Shown here piece by piece: positions 1 to 5,388 of a DNA stretch of 7,771 nucleotides; position 1 is the first letter of the stretch; each line of letters starts with the position of its first letter. The stretch comes from Acidobacteriota bacterium (GTDB taxonomy: Bacteria > Acidobacteriota > UBA890): NCBI GenBank assembly GCA_030609765.1, contig JAUWTE010000134.1:1-7771 (forward strand). Reading direction: 5' to 3'. Below the pieces are notes generated by a model. That model worked only from the letters and a program-made list of their open reading frames with translations, searched no databases and had not been told where the DNA came from. The position numbers were made by a program, and so were the translations under genes.

Positions 1-316
1 AGGAGGCCACCCGGTGTACCCGGGGGAGGTGCCGGTTGATGCGCGCGAGGATGCCCCGGAGCCGTCGGGGCGACAGGGTCATCGCCTCCCCGTCGGCCAG
101 GAAGATCCGGCGGATCGGGATCTCCTCCGACGCCACCGCAGCGAGCTCCCGATCGATCTCTTCCTGGTCCTTGACGCGGAAGCGCTTCTGCGGCTGCGTG
201 TACATCTCGCAAAACGTGCAGCGATTCCAGGAGCAGCCGTTCGTCACCTGCAGTATGAGCGAGCGCGCCTCGGACGGCGGCCGGAAAAGAGGTTCGACGT
301 AGCGAGGGTCAATCAT
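1..316 (-). CDS. Radical SAM protein, N-terminal part (runs off left edge)
   Basis: Reading the minus strand from the ATG at 316-314 gives 105 codons with no stop before the window edge, so the C-terminal part is missing. The protein begins MIDPRYVEPLFRPP and has a cysteine cluster at residues 28-36 (NGCSWNRCTFCEMYT), with Cys28, Cys33 and Cys36 placed to bind the [4Fe-4S] cluster that cleaves S-adenosylmethionine. The spacing is CX4CX2C rather than the textbook CX3CX2C. From memory, a COG1032-like group of radical SAM proteins carries the similar signature GCSxNxCxFCxMY, so this is probably normal for the subfamily. A later FLADGEAM segment fits the strand that follows the cluster in these barrels. 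The start is well fixed: an in-frame TGA lies at 343-341 and no other ATG follows it. No strong Shine-Dalgarno is visible. Substrate and reaction cannot be told from this fragment. It is divergent from the patatin gene. Confidence 0.87.
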   Translation of the reverse strand, partial: MIDPRYVEPLFRPPSEARSLILQVTNGCSWNRCTFCEMYTQPQKRFRVKDQEEIDRELAAVASEEIPIRRIFLADGEAMTLSPRRLRGILARINRHLPRVHRVAS

Positions 317-389
317 GTGGCCATCATAGCGGATAGCCTGTCAGCCTTGATGGGACCTCATCTTTCGTCTCTACGGATCGCGACAAGCT

Positions 390-539
390 TCACGAGGCCC
401 ATTCGAGGATCGGTTTTCTCTGCGAGGCGACGCAGTCACGTAAGTACAGGTTAATGAGATTCTGGTATGGAATCCTCGTCTCCTCGGCCAGGTCCTTGAA
501 GTATTCGATGACATCCGCGCCGAGGCGGATGGTGACCGG
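390..539 (-). pseudogene. BrnA-type antitoxin remnant (C-terminal part only)
   Basis: The minus strand from 539 to the TGA at 392-390 encodes 49 residues beginning PVTIRLGADVIEYFKDLAEE and continuing with IPYQNLINLYLRDC. This matches, from memory, the conserved C-terminal ribbon-helix-helix region of BrnA-family antitoxins (the VTIRL strand, then YFK..AEETGIPYQ.LIN.YLRDC). In that family it binds operator DNA and is preceded by a neck that contacts the toxin. Here the frame is closed directly upstream by a TGA at 542-540 and there is no start codon, so the toxin-binding N-terminus is gone. The remaining coding sequence is clean, which suggests a fairly recent loss. It lies just downstream of a BrnT-like fragment on the same strand, the usual brnT-brnA order. 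A functional small peptide seems unlikely without a start. Confidence 0.78.
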
Positions 540-541
540 TC

Positions 542-598
542 AGAGATGATGCGGATCACCTGCCCGCTCTCTCGCAGGCAATGGCAGATCAATAGCAC
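542..598 (-). pseudogene. BrnT-type toxin remnant (C-terminal part)
   Basis: Translating the minus strand from 598 to 542 gives VLLICHCLRESGQVIRIIS. This closely resembles the last beta strands of BrnT ribonuclease toxins, where a VLVVCHC-like strand is followed by VIRIISARKA. The usual ARKATRRER tail is missing: after IIS the sequence enters the BrnA-type fragment, in a different frame. Upstream (about 599-640) the resemblance fades; bases near 620 could read as a shifted GMS-like segment, which would mean a further frameshift, but I am less sure of this. A longer open frame (712-371) covers the fragment, but outside these 19 residues it does not look like any protein. The catalytic N-terminal portion of BrnT is absent, so no active toxin is expected. 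Confidence 0.62.
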
Positions 599-703
599 GC
601 ACCGCCGGATGCAGCAGACCATGAGTGGCGATAGGCTTGGGGCAACTTGCTGACCAGAGTCTGAGCAGGGCGGAACAGCGTCCAACCACATCGAGGACCG
701 ATC

Positions 704-3007
704 ATGAAACAACAGACCCGCATCGCATGCAGAACACTTGGTGCCCGCCGACTGGTCGTTTGGGGGGTGACTGCAGCCCTCCTAATGGGGCCGCTCGTGG
801 CGCTGGGCGCCGAGCCGACCGAGCCTCACAAGGAAGAGGCGGCGGGGGCCAAGGGGATCGAGAGCGCCCAGCCGCGGCCGGTGATCGGCCTCGTCCTTAG
901 CGGAGGTGGCGCGCGTGGTCTGGCGCACGTCGGCGTGATCCGCTGGCTCGAGGAGCACCGCATCCCCATTGACCTGGTCGCCGGCACGAGCATGGGAGGC
1001 CTGGTCGGCGGCATCTACGCCACGGGAGCCAACTCCGAGGAGATGGACGCTCTGGTCAGATCCATCGACTGGCAATTGGTGTTGAGCGGCGACACGCCGT
1101 ACGCGCAGAAGGCCTTTCGCCGCAAGGAAGACGCGCGTGATGCTCCGAACGCGATCGAAATCGGCTTGCGCGGCGGCATCAAACTGCCGCTGGGCCTTGA
1201 TGCCGGCCACCAAGTCGGCCTGGTCCTCAACCGCATCGCCTGTCCCTACTCTGGCCTCGACTCCTTCGACCAGTTACCGACACCCTTCGCCTGCGTCGCC
1301 GTCGACCTGGAATCAGGCGACGAGGTTGTCTTTCGTGACGGGCGCTTCGCGGTAGCTTTGCGCTCGACGATGTCGTTCCCGGGCTGGTTCGCCCCCGTGC
1401 GTGAAGGCGAGCGCGTCATGGTCGACGGCGGCGTGCTCAACAACTTGCCAACCGACGTGATGGTGAAAATGGGCGCCGACATCATCATCGCTGTCGACCT
1501 CGGCATGCGGGCCTCGGAAGAGGAGCCCATCGACAACGTGCTCGGCGTGCTCAATCGGACCCTGTCTGTGATGATGCGCCACAACACCAATCGCAACGCC
1601 GAGATTGCCGACATGCTGATCACGCCGGACGTGTCGGGCTACGGATTTACCTCCTTTGATGACGTGGACGTGCTCGGGCGAATTGGCTACGAAGCTACCG
1701 CCGAGTTTGCCGAGGAGATCGACCAGTACGCGCTCGACGAGTCGGCATGGGCTGCCTACCTGAAGGCGCGCGCGGATCGGCGCAGAGTGTTCGAATCGAC
1801 GCCGGAGTTCCTCGAAGTCACTGGAGCCACCGAGGTCGATGAGCCCGAGGTCGAGGCAACGCTGGAAGATCACCTCGGCGTGCCGCTCGACGTCGACAGC
1901 CTCGACTTCGACCTCACCAATATCACGGGCTGGGGCCGCTACAGCGTCGTTGGTTACGAGGGTGAGGAGCGGGACAATGCCGAGGGGCTCGGACTTGGGC
2001 TCCATGAGGAGACGCATGGACCGCCGTTTCTGCGCCCGATCCTCGACCTCCGCGGAAGCAAGTTTGGTGAGGTGCTACTCACTTTCGGTGCCCGGCTCAC
2101 CTTCTTCGATGTGGCAGGCAGCAATAGTGAATGGCGCATCGACGCAACCTATGGCCAGTCTACACAGGCTTCCACAGAGCTATTCGTGCGGCTCGGGAAC
2201 CAGGGCTTCTTCGCCGCGCCGCGTGGCCACGTCGGCCAGGAAGACCTGTTTGTTTACGATTCCGGCGAGGCCGTGGCAGAGTACGAGGTCGATCGCGTCG
2301 GCGCCGGCGGCGATCTCGGCTACCTGTTTGGCCCGCGCAGCCAGCTCCGGTTTGGCGTCGACGTTGAACACCAGCGCACCAAGCTCAAAGTAGGCGATCC
2401 GCGTCTCCCTAATCTGGAAGGGATTTCGGGTGCGGTTGCCGCGCAGTGGACCTTCGATGGTGCCAACAGCCCGATCATCGTCACCCGTGGTGTGCGCGTC
2501 AACGTGGCCGCGCGCTGGGTTTTCGCCACCCCGGACCTCGTTGGAGAGCAGATCCAACTCTTGCCGCTCACCGAGGACGACTACTATCAGGCGTGGCTCG
2601 GCCTCTCGGCAGCGCGTCCGTTGGGTGGGCGATTCTATCTAACGGGTGGTGTTTCCGGCGGCACCAGCTTCAATGCCACAGCAGCACTCCTGCAACGGTT
2701 CCAGATTGGCGGGCCCTTGCGCCTGGGGGCACTCGGAGTCGGTGAGCGGCGCGGCAGCCATTTCTACCTCGGGCGCGCCGGCGTGCTCTGGGCGTTGGCC
2801 GACGAGAGCGAGCCGTCGATGCTGGGCAAGTTTTACCTCACCGCGTTCTACGAGATCGGCGACGCCTTCGAGCAGAAATCAGATCCATTCCAGGACGTCA
2901 CCTTCGGCCTCGCTGGCGAGACCATTCTGGGTGGCGTGTTCGTCGGGGGGGCGGTGGGCGAGGACGGCCGTGGCGGGTTCTTCTTCGCGATAGGAAGACT
3001 TTTCTGA
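704..3007 (+). CDS. Patatin-like phospholipase with C-terminal outer-membrane barrel (type Vd-like)
   Basis: This complete 767-residue protein combines a secreted lipase with its own outer-membrane pore, as in the type Vd autotransporter PlpD of Pseudomonas (about 730 residues). A signal peptide covers roughly residues 1-36 (basic start, hydrophobic VVWGVTAALLMGPLVALGA, likely cleavage before EPTEP). The patatin domain (about 58-310) has the oxyanion loop GGGARG at 67-72, the nucleophile elbow GTSMG with Ser96, and the catalytic Asp241 in VDGGVLNNLP, so the Ser-Asp dyad is intact. Residues about 365-435 look like a single POTRA-type domain (DFDLTNITGWGRYSVVGYE). From about 440 to the end are alternating beta strands of a bacterial surface antigen barrel, ending in GRLF with a terminal aromatic residue. 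Expected activity is hydrolysis of phospholipid acyl esters at or outside the cell surface. The ATG at 704 has GAGGA at 693-697. It appears monocistronic and is divergent from the radical SAM gene. Confidence 0.93.
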   Translation: MKQQTRIACRTLGARRLVVWGVTAALLMGPLVALGAEPTEPHKEEAAGAKGIESAQPRPVIGLVLSGGGARGLAHVGVIRWLEEHRIPIDLVAGTSMGGLVGGIYATGANSEEMDALVRSIDWQLVLSGDTPYAQKAFRRKEDARDAPNAIEIGLRGGIKLPLGLDAGHQVGLVLNRIACPYSGLDSFDQLPTPFACVAVDLESGDEVVFRDGRFAVALRSTMSFPGWFAPVREGERVMVDGGVLNNLPTDVMVKMGADIIIAVDLGMRASEEEPIDNVLGVLNRTLSVMMRHNTNRNAEIADMLITPDVSGYGFTSFDDVDVLGRIGYEATAEFAEEIDQYALDESAWAAYLKARADRRRVFESTPEFLEVTGATEVDEPEVEATLEDHLGVPLDVDSLDFDLTNITGWGRYSVVGYEGEERDNAEGLGLGLHEETHGPPFLRPILDLRGSKFGEVLLTFGARLTFFDVAGSNSEWRIDATYGQSTQASTELFVRLGNQGFFAAPRGHVGQEDLFVYDSGEAVAEYEVDRVGAGGDLGYLFGPRSQLRFGVDVEHQRTKLKVGDPRLPNLEGISGAVAAQWTFDGANSPIIVTRGVRVNVAARWVFATPDLVGEQIQLLPLTEDDYYQAWLGLSAARPLGGRFYLTGGVSGGTSFNATAALLQRFQIGGPLRLGALGVGERRGSHFYLGRAGVLWALADESEPSMLGKFYLTAFYEIGDAFEQKSDPFQDVTFGLAGETILGGVFVGGAVGEDGRGGFFFAIGRLF

Positions 3008-3013
3008 CGGCGG

Positions 3014-3054
3014 CTAGCCCGCGCAGCCGTGACCCGTTGAGATATGCGGGCTAG
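3014..3054. terminator. Possible terminator hairpin after the patatin gene
   Basis: A perfect 9-bp inverted repeat, CTAGCCCGC (3014-3022) and GCGGGCTAG (3046-3054), starts 7 bases after the patatin stop codon, with a 23-base loop. The position suits a transcript end. The long loop and the lack of a T-run after the stem argue against a classical intrinsic terminator; a Rho-dependent site or an RNA-stabilising hairpin is also possible. Confidence 0.35.
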
Positions 3055-3211
3055 GTCGTCGATGTCCTGACGGGTGGATCGTCGCCGCGACCCGCCGCCG
3101 CCTCGGCCCCTGTCCAGCATTCATCGGTAGAGCCGCCCAGATGCGCCCGAATCTCCTCTCGTGGCCGTCAAACATGCGTGAGGCCATACATTGAATTGAC
3201 CAGTGACCCGT

Positions 3212-3227
3212 AAATATGGAAATATGG
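3212..3227 (+). promoter_or_regulatory. Tandem octamer and AT-rich start region of vapB (candidate operator)
   Basis: AAATATGG occurs twice back to back (3212-3219 and 3220-3227) directly before the vapB start, in an AT-rich island that contrasts with the GC-rich surroundings. The second copy sits inside a short palindrome, AATA-TGG-TATT (3221-3231). TTGAAT at 3191-3196 could be a weak -35 element, but no good -10 is seen. VapB-type ribbon-helix-helix proteins usually repress their own operon by binding repeated sites at the promoter or start, so this is a reasonable operator candidate. This rests on inference from the repeat and its position. Confidence 0.35.
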
Positions 3228-3232
3228 TATTC

Positions 3233-3487
3233 ATGAAAACAACGATCGAGCTCGATGATGAGCTGTTCCGCAGAAGCAAAGCCGAGGCTGCCCTGAGGGG
3301 CCAGAGCTTGAAGGCTCTCTTTACCGCGGCGTTACGCGACTACCTCGGTGAGACAGGCAATCTTTACCCTGACCGACCCACTGGGTGGAGGAGTGTGTTC
3401 GGCGTTGCGGACGCGGCGATGGTCGAGCCGGTGGATGCGACAGTGACCGAGGAGCTCGGTCGGGTCGACCCGCGTGAGTGGAATTGA
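3233..3487 (+). CDS. vapB: VapB-type antitoxin of a VapBC pair
   Basis: From the ATG at 3233 this encodes 84 residues beginning MKTTIELDDELFRRSKAEAA. The N-terminal half has the ribbon-helix-helix pattern of VapB antitoxins: a TTIEL strand, a helix through ELFRRSKAEAALRG, then SLKALFTAALRDYL. It would form the DNA-binding dimer that represses the operon. The C-terminal half, rich in Asp and Glu and ending VDPREWN, is the part expected to wrap around and inhibit the VapC toxin. Upstream in-frame starts exist at 3203 (GTG) and 3224 (ATG). I prefer 3233 because family members usually begin MKTTIEL or MRTTIDI; GGA at 3218-3220 would serve 3224 at very short spacing, and no strong ribosome site decides the matter. 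Its last 10 bases overlap the toxin gene, typical of translational coupling. Confidence 0.87.
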   Translation: MKTTIELDDELFRRSKAEAALRGQSLKALFTAALRDYLGETGNLYPDRPTGWRSVFGVADAAMVEPVDATVTEELGRVDPREWN

Positions 3488-3861
3488 TCCTCGACACCAA
3501 CGCGGTTTCAGCGCTACTCAGCGGAGACCCCGCCTTGGCCCAACTGCTCGAGCCCTCGGAGCGGCACCATCTGCCGGTCATCGTCATTGGTGAGTATCGC
3601 TACGGGCTGCTCCGGTCCCGTCACCGGCAGACCCTGCAGGCATTCCTCGAAACACTGATCCGCGAGTCTCTGGTGCTGCGGGTCGATGAAGCCACGACGG
3701 CGCACTACGCCGCGGTCAGAAACGAGCTGCGCGAGAAAGGTCGCCCGATTCCCGAAAACGACGTATGGATCGCCGCGCTCGCCCTGCAGCACGACCAGCC
3801 GCTTGTCAGCCGGGACGATCATTTCGACGAGATCACCGGCCTGCAGCGACTCGGTTGGTGA
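3478..3861 (+). CDS. vapC: VapC-type PIN-domain ribonuclease toxin
   Basis: This 127-residue protein is the usual length for a single PIN-domain toxin. The acidic residues that bind the catalytic metal are present: Asp6 in LILDTNAVSALL, Glu39 in VIGEYRYGL, Asp95 in PENDVWIAA and Asp113 in SRDDHFDEI. The family cleaves specific RNAs, often tRNA or rRNA, when the antitoxin is lost. With all key positions in place the toxin looks active. The start is GTG at 3478, inside the end of vapB (10-bp overlap), giving the normal beginning (M)ELILDTN; a TTG at 3484 would remove two residues before the first strand. Expression should depend on vapB translation. The pair sits between the patatin gene and a redox gene cluster with which it has no obvious functional link, as expected for a mobile stability module. 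Confidence 0.92.
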   Translation: MELILDTNAVSALLSGDPALAQLLEPSERHHLPVIVIGEYRYGLLRSRHRQTLQAFLETLIRESLVLRVDEATTAHYAAVRNELREKGRPIPENDVWIAALALQHDQPLVSRDDHFDEITGLQRLGW

Positions 3862-3872
3862 CGTTCGTCCCC

Positions 3873-3898
3873 AACGTATCCCCTTGCGACAATACGTT
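3873..3898. repeat. 7-bp inverted repeat between vapC and the oxidoreductase gene
   Basis: AACGTAT (3873-3879) and ATACGTT (3892-3898) form a perfect inverted repeat around a 12-base C-rich loop, starting 11 bases after the vapC stop codon. It could be a weak terminator for vapBC or an operator for the downstream cluster. No T-run follows it, and a 7-bp repeat of this kind can arise by chance. Confidence 0.3.
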
Positions 3899-3995
3899 AC
3901 CCGGTAAGGGATCCAATGAGTCACAGGGTACAATGTGCGGCGACAGTGAGAAGCGCAACGGCGATCCGGATTTGACCGGGCCACTCGAGACGGAT

Positions 3996-3999
3996 GAGG
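3996..3999 (+). promoter_or_regulatory. Ribosome binding site that decides the oxidoreductase start
   Basis: GAGG lies 5 bases before the ATG at 4005. An earlier in-frame ATG at 3933 has AGGG at 3925-3928, 4 bases upstream, so it is a real rival. The 4005 start leaves 15 residues before the twin-arginine motif, a normal Tat n-region; the 3933 start would leave 39, which is unusually long. Confidence 0.55.
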
Positions 4000-4004
4000 T
4001 ACCG

Positions 4005-5378
4005 ATGGCGCCAGACGACAAAGCCGACGACAAGAAGCAGCAACTCGACCGGCGTAGCTTCCTCACCTACGGGGCCGCAGCCGGAGCCGGCTTGGTTTGG
4101 TCGGGCGTGGCGCCCGAGAAGGTCGCGGGGGCTGCGGGGGGCGCGCGGCAGACCGACGCCATCAACGTCGCTCTGCTGGGCGCCGGCGCCCAGGGTCAGA
4201 TCCTGATGACCTCCTGCCTCAAGATCCCCGGCCTGCGCTTCAAGGCCGTCTGCGACATCTGGACCGATTTCAACCTGAAACGGTCAACGGGGCTGCTCCA
4301 GAGATACGGGCACGAGGCCACCGGCTATGTGGACTACCGCGAGATGCTCGCCCAGGAGCAAGACCTCGATGCGGTAATCATCGCCACTCCCGATTTCTGG
4401 CATGCTGAGCACACGATCGCCTGCCTGCGGGAAGGCCTGCATGTCTACTGCGAGAAGGAGATGTCAAATACCCTCGCAGACGCCCGCCGGATGGTGCTCG
4501 CGGCCCGGGAAACGGGACAGCTCCTGCAGATCGGCCATCAGCGCCGCAGCAACCCGCGCTACATCCATTCCAAGGAAAGACTCATCAGAGACGCGCAGAT
4601 TCTCGGGCGGATCACCACGATCAACGCGCAGTGGAACCGCTCGGTTCAGCCCGATCTGGGCTGGCCGCAGAAGTGGGCGATTCCCCCGGCGGTATTGAGC
4701 CGCTACGGCTTCGACTCCATGCATCAGTTCCGTAACTGGCGCTGGTTTCGTGGCCTCGGCGGAGGGCCGATCGTGGATCTGGGCTCTCATCAGATCGACA
4801 TCTTCGGCTGGTTTCTGGATGCCATGCCGCAGTCTGTCGTCGCCAGCGGAGGCCTGGACTACTACGACCCAGCGACGCACGAGTGGTACGACACGGTCAT
4901 GGCGATCTTCGAGTTCCCGGGCGATCAGGGGCTTGTCAGGGCCTTCTACCAGACGCTGACGACCAACAGCAATCAGGGCTACTACGAGGCGTTCATGGGG
5001 GACCAGGGGACACTCTTCATCACCGAGTCGGCGGGCAGGGGCGGCGTTTATCGGGAGCAATCCGCCCCGGACTGGAGCCGCTGGGTGGAGCTCGGTTACG
5101 TGAATGCTCCTGAGGAAGAAGAAGTCAGCTTGGACGAGAGCTTGGTTCTGGACGTCCGCGAAACCCTCGCTCCGCCCCAGTACCAAATACCGGTGGAGTT
5201 CAACGATCCCTACCACATGCCGCATCTGGTGAACTTCTTCAATGCAGTGCGTGGAGAGGAAGAGCTCAACTGCCCCGCCGAAGTCGGTTATGAATCGGCG
5301 GTGGCGGTGCTGAAGGTGAACGACGCCGTCGAAAGAGGCCAGAAGCTCACCTTCAGGCCCAGCGAATTCAGAGTCTGA
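4005..5378 (+). CDS. Tat-exported Gfo/Idh/MocA-family oxidoreductase
   Basis: From the ATG at 4005 this is a 457-residue protein. It starts with a twin-arginine signal, DRRSFLTYG (Arg16-Arg17), followed by a small-residue hydrophobic stretch to about residue 46, so it should be folded with its cofactor and exported. The Rossmann domain (about 52-175) opens with INVALLGAGAQG, the dinucleotide-binding glycines at 59-64, and includes ATPDFWHAEHT. The family's usual EKP motif reads CEKEMS here (Glu150-Lys151-Glu152), so the lysine is kept but the proline is replaced. The C-terminal alpha/beta domain has GGGPIVDLGSHQIDIFGW, with Asp258, His262 and Asp265 in the usual active-site region. Family members oxidise or reduce sugars and cyclitols with NAD(P), and exported ones often hold the cofactor tightly. 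Substrate is not predictable. Only 10 bp separate it from the cytochrome gene, so co-transcription is likely. Confidence 0.9.
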   Translation: MAPDDKADDKKQQLDRRSFLTYGAAAGAGLVWSGVAPEKVAGAAGGARQTDAINVALLGAGAQGQILMTSCLKIPGLRFKAVCDIWTDFNLKRSTGLLQRYGHEATGYVDYREMLAQEQDLDAVIIATPDFWHAEHTIACLREGLHVYCEKEMSNTLADARRMVLAARETGQLLQIGHQRRSNPRYIHSKERLIRDAQILGRITTINAQWNRSVQPDLGWPQKWAIPPAVLSRYGFDSMHQFRNWRWFRGLGGGPIVDLGSHQIDIFGWFLDAMPQSVVASGGLDYYDPATHEWYDTVMAIFEFPGDQGLVRAFYQTLTTNSNQGYYEAFMGDQGTLFITESAGRGGVYREQSAPDWSRWVELGYVNAPEEEEVSLDESLVLDVRETLAPPQYQIPVEFNDPYHMPHLVNFFNAVRGEEELNCPAEVGYESAVAVLKVNDAVERGQKLTFRPSEFRV

Positions 5379-5388
5379 TCCTCAGAAC

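Noticed and set aside
209..235. CX4CX2C spacing in the radical SAM protein as a possible inactivating change
   Set aside because: A similar GCSxNxCxFC signature is, as I recall, normal in one radical SAM subgroup, so this is not evidence of a broken enzyme.
323..328. TATGAT-like -10 box on the minus strand before the radical SAM gene
   Set aside because: It ends only 6 bases from the start codon and has no matching -35 element, so it would need a leaderless transcript; too weak to call.
371..712. A 113-residue open frame on the minus strand upstream of the patatin gene
   Set aside because: Only a 19-residue part resembles a known protein (BrnT end); the rest reads across the BrnA fragment in the wrong frame and into the patatin start, so it is not an intact gene.
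1313..2017. Long antisense open frame within the patatin gene (234 residues)
   Set aside because: It is the complement of a convincing gene and its His/Val/Asp-rich translation has no recognisable domain; long antisense frames are normal in GC-rich genes.
2848..3120. 90-residue minus-strand frame covering the patatin end and the following gap
   Set aside because: Very Arg/Gly/Pro-rich, no domain, no ribosome site, and half of it is antisense to the patatin barrel.
3765..4004. Longer N-terminus for the oxidoreductase, overlapping vapC
   Set aside because: It would bury the Tat signal far inside the protein and overlap an intact gene by about 100 bases; starts at 4005 (preferred) or 3933 make sense of the signal peptide.
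4464..5225. Antisense open frame of 253 residues within the oxidoreductase gene
   Set aside because: It mirrors a well-supported Gfo/Idh/MocA gene and has no start signal or domain of its own.
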